NCBI GenBank assembly: GCA_003520285.1 | Contig: DOVB01000058.1 | Span: 1 to 25,178, forward strand | From: Halieaceae bacterium | GTDB taxonomy: Bacteria; Pseudomonadota; Gammaproteobacteria; Pseudomonadales; Halieaceae | Direction of reading: 5' to 3' | DNA: 25,178 nt | Shown: in pieces, positions 8,308 to 16,768 of the stretch | Layout: each line of letters starts with the position of its first letter | How positions within the stretch are numbered: position 1 is the first letter of the stretch | Translations under genes and position numbers: made by a program | The notes under the pieces: generated by a model | Told to the model about the DNA's origin: nothing | The model's input: the letters and a program-made list of their open reading frames with translations, nothing else | The model's database searches: none

Positions 8308-8835
8308 ATAAAATCTAAAGCCGATCCGGCGTCACAGCGTCAGCAGAGCAAGCTGTTCGATGATAAGGGCCCTGCGCTCGTTGAGTTCATCGATGGCAGA
8401 CACCCGCTGATGCGCATGGCGGATACGATGCCATGGGAGCTGTTCGAGCGGCACTGGGCCGCACTGCGTAGCAGTGCCCGTGGCCCGATGGCGAGTTCAG
8501 GTCGCCAAGTGGCGGGCTTACTGATGCTGAAGCACATGGAAGCGCTGTCGGATGAGCGACTAATACAGCAATCGGTAGCGAGCCCGTATTACCAGTATTT
8601 TGTGGTGAGACACACTTCCAGCAAGAGTCCCCAGTGGTCCCCACCTCACTGACCAAGTGGCGTCAGCGGCTCGGTGAAAAAGGCATGGAATGGCTATTGA
8701 CGACGGCAGTAGAGAACGCCACTGAGGCGGGTGTGGTGGATGCCAAGAGTTTGGCGCATGTGAGTGTCGATTCCACAGTGACGGGCATAACTTACGACAG
8801 ATGCGCGCCTGATGGATACGGCGCCTTTTTGCGCT
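8308..8835 (+). pseudogene. Degenerate IS5-family transposase (truncated)
   Basis: Residual transposase reading begins at an ATA codon (8308) where ATG would be expected. The frame encodes FDDKGPALVEFID, then RQVAGLLMLKHMEALSDERL and SPYYQYF, the N-terminal DUF772-type block of IS5-group transposases. A loss of about one T near 8597-8601 shifts the frame; it resumes as CGETHFQQESPVVPTSLTKW and RQRLGEKGMEWLL. The first catalytic Asp block reads VSVDSTV. A second shift occurs near 8790, after which TTDARLMDTA is readable and the element is cut off. The C-terminal half with the remaining DDE residues is missing. The element is therefore dead. It lies just upstream of the P450 cluster and may mark the junction where that cluster entered. 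Confidence 0.82.
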
Positions 8836-9100
8836 CTTAAAATAGAGGTGTGTTAGCCTCAAATTGGATTTTGGCATCAGCCAGATTGCTGTTACCGCGG
8901 AATCTAAGCAGATATTTGGACGCGTACTGGGATCGGCGAATCAGAGAATTAGCATTACGAACGTCGATCAGGGTCGACTTCGTAGCGGTCGCTCTTGTCA
9001 GTATCCAGCTGAGTCTGGCCAAGAAGAATTTAATAACGCTGTACTTGCTTGCAATCATGTTCGTATGTATTCTTTTGAGACTGTCCCTTGGAAGAGCGAT
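8836..9100. other. Region between IS remnant and P450 start
   Basis: The P450 frame is open upstream to 8864, but those 79 residues do not resemble a P450 N-terminus and lie before a good ribosome site, so I treat this as leader DNA. It should carry the promoter of cluster A. No specific element is seen. Confidence 0.4.
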
Positions 9101-10351
9101 ATGGTAATCAGCGCCGCCAACGACCCAAAAACACCGATTGAAATCTTGTTCAACCCAGCCTCGGATGGGTACCTCAAAGATCCTGTGCCCCAGTACCTGG
9201 CCTTGGCCAATCGCGGCGCGCTGGTTTGGTACGAGCCCTGGCAGGCCTGGATTATGACCCGCATGCCCGATATCATCGAGTGCTGGCGTACAGAGTACCT
9301 ATCCTCGGATTTTTACGATTGGGAATTTGCCCCACAGCGCCCGCCAGAAGACCAGTGGAGCAATTACGAACGTGCGATGATCGGCCACAGCCTGCTTGCT
9401 GACCAGGGTCACCACCGGCTCATTCGTAAAGTGGTTTCTCCAGCGTTTTCGCGCAACGTGGTGGATGAAATTCAGCGCCGTATTAAACCCGACGTGGTGC
9501 AGCTGATTGGTGACCTCGCTGGACTCGAGCGCTTTGATTACATTGAAAAGGTTGCCAGCCACATTCCCTTTATCAGTATCAGCCGCATGGTTGGCCTCCC
9601 AGAGAAGTATTGGCCAGAAATTAAGCAGGTCGTGCTGACATTCACCGAAGCCTGGAATCCGACGCTTTCAGACGATCGTCGCGAGGCGGCTCGCCAGGAC
9701 AGCAACCGCGCCATTGAAATCCTGCAGCGGGTGATTGCCGACCGGCGAGCCAATCCTGGCGATTCGGACTTCCTGAGTGTGCTGCTGAAAATCGAGGAAG
9801 AGAACGAGAAGTTCTCCGACTGGGACATCATCACCCTGATTCTGGCCCTGATCGGTGCTGGTGCCGACACCACCCTAGTAGCGCAACAGTGGACGCTCTA
9901 TTCGCTACTCAAGCACCCTGAGCAGATTCAAGCCGCGCTGGAAACTCCGGACAGCTTCTCCAACGCCTTCAGCGAGGTGATGCGTTGGTCTACGTCATCC
10001 AAGATGGGCTTTGCCCGCTATGCCCCACAAGATATGAAAGTGCTCGATCAGCAGGTGCGCAAAGGCCAGATGGTGCTGATGATGCCACACCTGAAAGACC
10101 ATGACCCAGCGTATTTCGTTGACCCCGAGCGCTTTGATGTGAAGCGCGAATTCAAGCCCGATGTGCTGTTTGGTTACGGCCCGCGCTACTGTATTGGCGC
10201 CGCAATGGCCAAGCGTCAACTTTACCTGACCATGGTCGAGCTGTTCAAGCGTTTCCCCAATCTGCAGCTCGATGGCGAGCCCGAAAAAGATAACTCGGAC
10301 CACAACGCTGTGGTATTTCGGGAATTATGGGTTCGGACCGATACTAGGTGA
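9101..10351 (+). CDS. Cytochrome P450 (bacterial class I type)
   Basis: 416-residue soluble P450, the usual bacterial length when started at ATG 9101, which has GGAAGAG just upstream. Visible motifs are HHRLIRKVVSPAFS at about 104-117 (C helix), GAGADTT at 252-258 (I-helix oxygen activation) and SEVMRW with the ExxR pair Glu292/Arg295. The heme loop FGYGPRYCIGAAMA has the cysteine ligand at 364. It inserts one oxygen atom into a hydrophobic substrate using electrons from a ferredoxin and a reductase. Neither partner is encoded in this window. It opens cluster A, 16 bp before the decayed Rieske gene, and its GC is visibly higher than that of cluster B. Hydroxylation of a steroid or terpenoid fits the context, but the substrate cannot be read from the sequence. 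Confidence 0.93.
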   Translation: MVISAANDPKTPIEILFNPASDGYLKDPVPQYLALANRGALVWYEPWQAWIMTRMPDIIECWRTEYLSSDFYDWEFAPQRPPEDQWSNYERAMIGHSLLADQGHHRLIRKVVSPAFSRNVVDEIQRRIKPDVVQLIGDLAGLERFDYIEKVASHIPFISISRMVGLPEKYWPEIKQVVLTFTEAWNPTLSDDRREAARQDSNRAIEILQRVIADRRANPGDSDFLSVLLKIEEENEKFSDWDIITLILALIGAGADTTLVAQQWTLYSLLKHPEQIQAALETPDSFSNAFSEVMRWSTSSKMGFARYAPQDMKVLDQQVRKGQMVLMMPHLKDHDPAYFVDPERFDVKREFKPDVLFGYGPRYCIGAAMAKRQLYLTMVELFKRFPNLQLDGEPEKDNSDHNAVVFRELWVRTDTR

Positions 10352-10367
10352 TAATGAGATAATCCCT

Positions 10368-11371
10368 ATGAAGAAGCTAGACGACAAACCCATCAATTTC
10401 CCTGGCGCACCTTGCAATAGTGCGACGAGCTCAAGCGCGGCGACATGAGTCCAGTCGAGTGTTTCGACCGCGAACGGGTGCTGTTTCACAGCGAGGACTG
10501 CGCAGTCTCAGTGCTCTATCCTTACTGCCGCGACTTTGGCACTCACCATGGCCAGTATGACATCACCGAAAGCGATTCGCTGAGTCACCCTCCTGGTGCC
10601 TGGGGTAAGTGCAGGGGATACTGGGAGTCAGTGCCTTGCGCCATGCAAATGCTACCGGAAGTCGACAGCGAGCAATATCTGGTCAAGTTCCCGTTGGTAG
10701 AGTTTAGTCACCTGTTCTGGGCCCGGTCCCACTCGAATGGCACTAAACCCAGTTTTGAAGTTGACTCTACCGCAGAGTCGAGTTCTGTGGCTTGGTCACC
10801 ACTAGAGAGCTGCGACTGGAAAATCAGCACCACTATTCAGAAGATTAGCGAGAATACTGTCTATAAGCGGCACTTTATGACTGCGCGCGGCATGCCTCCG
10901 CGCGACTCGGTATTTGACTGCCCGTACTGGATCAAAGAGTTTGACTCCCAGACCCATCCCATTGAGGAGCAGGGAAAAGTGGGTCTTAATGGTATTAATG
11001 ATGGTGCCGTCGTGCACCTGGTGCCTGAGAGCGTAGGCCTTGGCAACACTCTCCAATGCTTTTCAAGTACGTTTGATATGCCTATAGTGCCTAATGCTGC
11101 GTCGATCGAGAACCAAAACGTGCCTCTGCGTTTCAACTGTTCGCTGTCGCGTGAACAGTCCGAAAACAACTCAATGATGGCCAGTGACACGGTGCAGAAA
11201 ATAGTGCGTCAGGTAGAGCAGGACATTCGTACCTTAGATCACAAGGTCTACTTTGAATTGCCCACGCTGTGTGATAGCGACGGCCTGATTGCGAAGTACC
11301 GCAAGTGGTCCCAGCAGTTATACGCTTACATGCTGCACGAGAACCGAATGTTATGCCAAATCAATATTTAA
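10368..11371 (+). pseudogene. Decayed Rieske oxygenase paralogue (all key metal sites altered)
   Basis: A 308-codon frame from 10445 aligns along its length with the intact Rieske oxygenase at 21998, including the C-terminus (LCDSDGLIAKYRKW against LCDGDGPIAKYRKW). The Rieske block has the same 27-residue spacing, but the ligands Cys-His-Cys-His read Cys28, Asp30, His48 and Gly51. At the mononuclear iron site Asp-His-His reads Tyr140, His143 and Arg148. The original start was probably ATG 10368 (MKKLDDKPINFP). After it the frame shifts and an in-frame TAG (10418-10420) precedes CDELKRGD, which matches the region just before the Rieske domain. The protein cannot bind a [2Fe-2S] cluster in the normal way. 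The long remaining frame is surprising for a dead gene, so a non-catalytic product cannot be excluded. Confidence 0.75.
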
Positions 11372-11396
11372 CCGACCTATAAGGATAAATTACGTT

Positions 11397-12161
11397 ATGA
11401 ATGAGCTTTTGATGTCTACTCCTGGTGACCACTACAACTGGCCGATGCTAAAAATTCGATATTGTACCACCGAGGCCGCGGTGGCCGCCGTATTGCCGCC
11501 GGGCTTTGGCCTAGGCAGTCGTCCCGAAGTGACTCTGACAGTTTACAACGTGCCAGTGAACGGTCAGCCCGAGCAAGGCCTGCTGAGCACAGTGGCCTGC
11601 AATTACAAAGGACAGGAAGGCCAGTTCGCGCTGGGTTATGCCATCGACAAGGAAGCCGAGATTTTCATCAGCCAGGAAAAATTTGGCCAGCCCAAGTACC
11701 CGGCCGAGATCAAATACTTCCGTCTGATGGATCAGATCGGGGCGCGAGTCACCCACCAGAACTACACCTTCTTGGAATTCGTTGGCCATGTCACGGAAAC
11801 CCTGGATAATGGCCCCAAATTCGACGAGTACGAATTCTGGGTCAAGTACTCTCGCAAGGCCTCCTACACCGAAACCGGTTTTGATTTCCCGCCGCATGTA
11901 GTCAATGTTGTAAGCAACTACGGCACCGCACAAAAACTAAAAGTCGAAGGCAATTTAATCCTCCGCGACAGCCCCTGGGACCCCTTCTCTGAGCGTCTGC
12001 CGCCGGAATCTAAGCCTGAAACCTGGCTCTGGACTCCGGAGTTCCTGGGTCGTAGCGTCAACCTGGGTGATGCACTGGATGCAGAGGCCTTCGAGCCCTG
12101 GGCCAGCACTATTGGCAACTCACGTTGGCGTGGGAGTAATGGTGGCCCTCTGCAAGCCTGA
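11397..12161 (+). CDS. Acetoacetate decarboxylase-like protein (ADC family), cluster A
   Basis: 254-residue protein of the acetoacetate decarboxylase family. The start is ATG 11397, preceded by AAGGA; the frame is open further upstream but overlaps the Rieske remnant. The core shows LPPGFGLGSRPEVTLTVYN, ALGYAIDKEAEIF and the helix EKFGQPKYPAEIKYF. Lys100 in GQPK occupies the place of the Schiff-base lysine of true decarboxylases. Family members decarboxylate beta-keto acids through this lysine, although many relatives do other imine chemistry such as dehydration or aldol reactions. It sits 25 bp after the Rieske remnant. A sister copy in cluster B (20328) has lost this lysine, so this is probably the only working ADC here. 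The substrate is unknown. Confidence 0.82.
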   Translation: MNELLMSTPGDHYNWPMLKIRYCTTEAAVAAVLPPGFGLGSRPEVTLTVYNVPVNGQPEQGLLSTVACNYKGQEGQFALGYAIDKEAEIFISQEKFGQPKYPAEIKYFRLMDQIGARVTHQNYTFLEFVGHVTETLDNGPKFDEYEFWVKYSRKASYTETGFDFPPHVVNVVSNYGTAQKLKVEGNLILRDSPWDPFSERLPPESKPETWLWTPEFLGRSVNLGDALDAEAFEPWASTIGNSRWRGSNGGPLQA

Positions 12162-13142
12162 GCCGGGCTCACTGACATTTAGTGCGTCAACACTAACGAG
12201 TAGGGACAGATGGGAACTACGCCTGATCGCAGAAAAACTGCTGCAAGAGCCCTACCTCACTCTACCATGGTAATGTTGCGCTGGTCGGAGCCCCGATGCT
12301 GAACTGGACGCAGGACGTGGTGCTGGAGAAGGGGATGATCACCGCCCAGAAACGGGAGCAGGCAAGTCAGGGTGCGCGGGTCTCAATTGGTGCGTTCATC
12401 GCTACTTAGCTACGTGATGCCGGCAGCACCCTCATCGAGTGGCTCGGCTTCCATGTGCCGGATTTGCAGATTAACCGGTGTAGTACCGAAAAGTCTGCAT
12501 TCGCGGCAGCAACCAGCGCGACGCTGAGGCTTACGTTGACGGCCTGTATCTGCCGCGTAAAGAAAGCCAGCTGCTCGACCTAATCGATGTATAGCGTCTG
12601 TCGCCGTCGCTCGGCCGCGGAGGTGTTCTGCATTGCAAGATTACCACTGGCAGCGCCATCACTGTGACCTCGTGGTTTCCCGTGGCGGCATTCTTGAGCG
12701 TTGCTGAAGGTCGAGATTTTTGGACCGGCGTTTGTGCGTCAATCATTGAAAACACGCGGTCAAGCAGACTAACACTTGGCTCCATCTGCTATTACAGCTA
12801 CGAGATCAGTGCGGTGACCGGGCAGAAAGTCTATTCTGTGAGTCGTCAGCCCGCAGCTCTGCTGTCGCGTTGCGACACAGGATGCGGCTGGACTGCAGAT
12901 ACCATGCTTTACTCTGGTGAAGTGCAGCCTGCGAAAAATTTCGAGGTGATGCGGAGCGGCAACTTACGCTACCAACCCGACTGAAGAGCAGCACGTCTCA
13001 GGTACCACTGCCATAGCTGACAATATCGGTGCGTCCAGGATTAGTTTAGGCTCGCTGGGGATGTATGCGCTGGAATTGTGGTATAACTTTTTCATAGCCT
13101 ATGATTTGGGCTGATATTGATTCACTTTAAAGGAGAACCCAA
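12162..13142 (+). pseudogene. Decayed coding region of unknown origin
   Basis: Almost 1 kb between ADC and SDR with no intact gene but obvious coding traces. A frame near 12272-12408 reads VALVGAPMLNWTQDVVLEKG and on to a TAG. The next piece reads LRDAGSTLIEWLGFHVPD. A shifted frame near 12483-12594 reads CIRGSNQRDAEAYVDGLYL and then PRKESQLLDLID before another stop. These blocks have codon-like texture and lie in order on the + strand, so one gene of up to about 300 codons seems to have decayed. I cannot name its family. The last ~120 bp supply the leader and AAAGGAG site of the downstream SDR. Confidence 0.5.
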
Positions 13143-14021
13143 GTGCAGAATTTTAAAGACAAAGTGGTCGTCATCACGGGTGGCGCCAGCGGTATTGGAA
13201 AGTCCTTGGCTCGTGCATTCCTTGCCGCCGGCGCCAAGGTGGTGCTGGCGGATGTCGAGCGCGGTGCGCTGGAGACCACTCGGGATGAGCTGGCGCTTGC
13301 AGGTGGCACGGTGCGCGCCATCGTGACCGACGTATCAAAATCCGATTCGGTGTTAGCGCTCGCCGATGCCGTATTCGAGGAGTTTGGCAGTTGCCACGTG
13401 CTGTGTAATAACGCTGGTGTGAGTGTCACCAACACCAATGTTTGGGATACAACGCCCAACGACTGGCAGTGGGTGCTGGGTGTAAATTTGCGCGGGGTCG
13501 CTCACGGCATCCAGGCATTCGTGCCACGAATGCTCGAGTCGGATGAAGAGGGCGTGATCATGAATACCAGCTCCGGTGACGGGGGAATCTCACCTCTGGC
13601 TGATCAATCCGTCTATGCTTCCAGTAAAGCGGGTTTATCGATCATGACCGAGTGCCTGAATGCTCAGCTGGTGGGCCAGAGCACAAAACTGCGTGCCTGT
13701 ATTTTTTATCCTTCAGGAGGCATTCTCCCCACCGGTATCTGGACCACGAAGCGCAATCGCCCCGACGAGCTGGCCCGCGAAAAGCCGGTGCCTGAGGGTG
13801 GCGAGATGACCTTCGACGAGTTTATGTCGGGAATGAAGGAGATTGGTGTGGATCTACCGGTACAGGATCTGCACGAGCTCGCGGAGTTTGCTCTGGAAGG
13901 TCTGCGCAAACGGGACTTCGTAATAATGATAGGGCGGGAAGCAATGGAAGATACCCTGGTGGAGCGCGCTCGCAAGCTGGCCCGCGGGGAATGTCCCATC
14001 GAGCACGGCTTGCACGGCTGA
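13143..14021 (+). CDS. Short-chain dehydrogenase/reductase, cluster A (GTG start)
   Basis: 292-residue SDR. The start is GTG 13143, with AAAGGAG seven bases before it and an N-terminus (MQNFKDKVVVITGGASGIG) that matches the paralogue in cluster B. The cofactor motif is TGGASGIG at 12-19 and Asp37 suggests NAD. NNAG is at 89-92 and the active site is Ser144, Tyr158 and Lys162. It is longer than classical SDRs by a C-terminal extension of about 40 residues, shared with the SDR at 21109 but diverged in sequence. It probably oxidises a hydroxyl group made by the P450 or Rieske oxygenase. Its neighbours are a decayed gene upstream and a possible transposase remnant downstream. The substrate is unknown. 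Confidence 0.9.
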   Translation: MQNFKDKVVVITGGASGIGKSLARAFLAAGAKVVLADVERGALETTRDELALAGGTVRAIVTDVSKSDSVLALADAVFEEFGSCHVLCNNAGVSVTNTNVWDTTPNDWQWVLGVNLRGVAHGIQAFVPRMLESDEEGVIMNTSSGDGGISPLADQSVYASSKAGLSIMTECLNAQLVGQSTKLRACIFYPSGGILPTGIWTTKRNRPDELAREKPVPEGGEMTFDEFMSGMKEIGVDLPVQDLHELAEFALEGLRKRDFVIMIGREAMEDTLVERARKLARGECPIEHGLHG

Positions 14022-14616
14022 GGCTCGCTGTTACTCGCGTGATCAGGTTCGACAGTAAAAACGGCAGAAGTAGGGAAAGCGTAAACCCGCCTTTTCACTG
14101 AAGAACAAATGGTATGGGGCCCTTTTTCACTGCGGGATAGCCGTTGCTGGTGTCTATTACCTGTTACGTCTTCTCGCCTAGACTTCTTGTAGGCCCTAAG
14201 CTCCGCGGTGCATAAGCGTTGTCACATTGTCACCACGAGTCACTTCAATCGCTGGCTTCTTGGAATCCCTGACGGCCAAGCTGTGAGAGCTATCGCTCAA
14301 AAGTTGGATCGGGCTGCTACTCGCGCCATGAAAGTCAATGCCCGCATCGAAGACTCGGTGGTGATCTAGAAGATCCTAAATCACCTGAAGGAGAACGGTG
14401 AATACCAAGATGTGTTCCGATTGCTCGAGGGTCGCCGGTTCAGATTGGACGGATCACAAGGCCGAAATCCGGCCGATTTCGCTGATTAAGCCCCTGTATC
14501 AGACGAGATTGACGGCGTCTGCCCTCGAAATAGCCGGGTTGTTGCGGGGTGGGCAAGGGGTGGTTTTTCAGTCAAAAGGGGGTTTATACTATCGACACTT
14601 CGATGCCGAGTTCGCT
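14022..14616. other. Intergenic region with possible transposase tail
   Basis: About 600 bp between the SDR and the DUF3604 gene. Part of it is listed separately as a possible IS91-type remnant. The DUF3604 frame is open back to a GTG at 14398, but those 73 residues look non-native. I found no clear terminator for the SDR. Confidence 0.4.
14310..14490 (+). pseudogene. Possible C-terminal remnant of an IS91-type transposase
   Basis: One frame reads AMKVNARIEDSVVI, then a TAG (14367-14369), then KILNHLKENGEYQDVFRLLE. This resembles the ending of IS91/IS801-type transposases (a KVIA-IEDP-VIEKIL-HL pattern known from that family). The TAG would be a single-base change from GAG. No other part of such an element is seen. 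The assignment rests on a short match from memory. Confidence 0.35.
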
Positions 14617-16497
14617 ATGAAACTACTCGTCACAAACGCTATCAGTCTCGCATTCGCGGCAATGCTCATCGCATGCAGCCCCGTCGATGACCCCAGCATG
14701 TTTCCAGCCTTCGACGCGGCAACCGCTACATCCGTTCCGCCAAAGCCGCTGTCGGCACCTAACCCTCATGGCAATCTCTACTGGGGTGACCTGCACGTGC
14801 ACACCAGCTTTTCGACCGACGCCTACACCATGGGTGTGCGCGCTACGCCCGAAGACGCTTACCGCTACTTTAAAGGTGGCGAGATTCGACACGCTGGAGG
14901 CTACGGTATCAAGTTGAGGCGACCGTTGGATTTTGCGGCCGTCACGGATCACTCGGAGTACCTCGGTGTCTTAAAAACAGTAGAGCCGGAACTCACGCTG
15001 AACAAGCGCAACTTTCGAGATCGTCTTCTCGAGGACAGCAAGCTTTGGAACACCGTCATATTCGCCAGAACCCTCGCCTCGTTCGATCTGAAAAATATCC
15101 TGCAATCGGGATGGGAAGACATGACGCGCTCTGCCTGGCAGGAGAGCCAAGATATCACCGAACGCCACAACGACCCCGGCAGATTCACTAGCTTCCATGG
15201 CTACGAGTGGAGTTCAATGCCACAAGGGCGTAACCTGCATCGTAACGTCATTTATCGCAGTTCAGCAGTGCCGGACTTACCTTACTCCTCGCTGGAATCA
15301 GAAGACCCGCGCGATCTATGGAGTGCACTTGAGGTGCAGCGGGAGCAGGGTATGGATAATTTTGCGATCCCCCACAATGGCAACCTCAGTGATGGCATTA
15401 TGTACGGTGATGCGCAATTCTCTGGCGAGCCGATGACAGCCGCTTATGCCGCGCGTCGGCTGCGTAATGAGCCAATCAGCGAAATGTTTCAGGTTAAAGG
15501 CTCCTCTGAAACGCACCTGCTACTCTCCCCACAAGACCCTTTTGCCGGTTTCGAAATTTATGACACTCAGTTGGCCGCGTCCCAGGAATTCTCAGAACCG
15601 CAAGGCGGTTATATTCGCGACGCACTGCGTTTGGGAATCGAGATGTCTCACCGAGAGGGTTTCAATCCCTATCGCTTTGGCGTTATCGGCAGCTCCGACG
15701 GGCATAACGCGAGCTCACCGGTCGATGAAGACCGGTATCACGGTAAACTACCTATGCTGGATGGCAGTGCCGGTGTGCGCCTGCGTGAATCATTTTTCTT
15801 CCCAGAGGAGAGCCCCGGCGGCAAGCTATGGAGCGCTGCAGGACTGGCGGCGGTCTGGGCAGAAGAGAACACCCGCGACGCGCTGTTCGAAGCTATGCGG
15901 CGCAAGGAAACCTATGCCACTTCAGGCACGCGTATCAGTGTGCGCTTTTACGGTGGCTGGGCTTTTGCAAAAGACCTCACCAATAGTCTAAACCGCGATG
16001 TGATCGCACAGGCACAGGGTGTGCCGATGGGTGGGCAATTGCCGGTGCCGCTTGCGGAAGGCGGGGCACCCAGCTTTGCTGTTTGGGCACAGCGCGATCC
16101 AGACAGCGGCAATCTCGACCGCATTCAAATCATCAAAGGCTGGCTCGACAGTAATGGCAACTCGCAGGAGATCATCCATAACGTAGCCTGGGCGGGTGTG
16201 CGCGGGTTGGATGTTGATGGCGATCTGGCACCGATTGGTAATACGGTTGATATAGAGAATTCCTCTTACACCAATACAATTGGCGAAGACGCACTAGCGG
16301 CCGTCTGGACTGATCCGGATTTTGATCCCAATCAAGAGTCCTTTTACTACGCACGGGTGATAGAAATTCCAACGCCGCGCTGGAGCACCTATGATGCGAA
16401 AGTATTGGGTATCACAGCGCCCATGCCTGCTTGGCTTCAAGAGCGCGCGGTCACCTCAGCGATATGGCATCAACCCCCCACGCGACTAAAGCGCTGA
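14617..16497 (+). CDS. DUF3604 family lipoprotein (PHP-like)
   Basis: 626-residue protein. The start is ATG 14617, which gives a clean lipoprotein signal: hydrophobic MKLLVTNAISLAFAAML and the lipobox LIAC with Cys20. The mature protein belongs to the DUF3604 family. It shows GDLHVHTSFSTDA (His60, His62), AAVTDHSEY (Asp111, His112), HNGNLSDG and GSSDGHNASS, a metal-binding pattern similar to PHP-type phosphoesterases. Family members are periplasmic or outer-membrane lipoproteins of unknown reaction and are common in marine bacteria that degrade organic compounds. Only a weak ribosome site is seen. It is separated from cluster A by about 600 bp, so co-transcription is uncertain. A hydrolytic role on an imported ester or phosphate is conceivable but unproven. 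Confidence 0.85.
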   Translation: MKLLVTNAISLAFAAMLIACSPVDDPSMFPAFDAATATSVPPKPLSAPNPHGNLYWGDLHVHTSFSTDAYTMGVRATPEDAYRYFKGGEIRHAGGYGIKLRRPLDFAAVTDHSEYLGVLKTVEPELTLNKRNFRDRLLEDSKLWNTVIFARTLASFDLKNILQSGWEDMTRSAWQESQDITERHNDPGRFTSFHGYEWSSMPQGRNLHRNVIYRSSAVPDLPYSSLESEDPRDLWSALEVQREQGMDNFAIPHNGNLSDGIMYGDAQFSGEPMTAAYAARRLRNEPISEMFQVKGSSETHLLLSPQDPFAGFEIYDTQLAASQEFSEPQGGYIRDALRLGIEMSHREGFNPYRFGVIGSSDGHNASSPVDEDRYHGKLPMLDGSAGVRLRESFFFPEESPGGKLWSAAGLAAVWAEENTRDALFEAMRRKETYATSGTRISVRFYGGWAFAKDLTNSLNRDVIAQAQGVPMGGQLPVPLAEGGAPSFAVWAQRDPDSGNLDRIQIIKGWLDSNGNSQEIIHNVAWAGVRGLDVDGDLAPIGNTVDIENSSYTNTIGEDALAAVWTDPDFDPNQESFYYARVIEIPTPRWSTYDAKVLGITAPMPAWLQERAVTSAIWHQPPTRLKR

Positions 16498-16768
16498 TTA
16501 CGTCCACACCGTAACAACAATCATAACATCGGGAATCCACTATTTTAACGACTGTCCGACTGCCCTGAGCCAGTGGACATCAGGAAAGGCTGCACTGGGC
16601 CCCGTCTGAGCCTTTGGATACTAAAAGTTCGACCTAATAGTTGTGAAAATTATGACGACAATGATAGAACCAACGGATAGAATCGTGCTGCGATGGACAA
16701 ACTTACATGACAATCGCGATGAGAGTTAAACGAATATCGATGTTTACACACTACGCATAGACGATTCA

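Noticed and set aside
8864..9100. N-terminal extension of the P450 (79 extra residues)
   Set aside because: It does not resemble a P450 N-terminus, and GGAAGAG stands right before the ATG at 9101, which gives the normal family length.
12158..12175. GAGCCGGGCTC after the ADC stop as a terminator
   Set aside because: The repeat has a one-base centre that cannot form a hairpin loop, and no T-run follows.
14398..14616. N-terminal extension of the DUF3604 protein from GTG
   Set aside because: It would bury the lipoprotein signal 73 residues inside the protein; it also overlaps the possible transposase tail in another frame.
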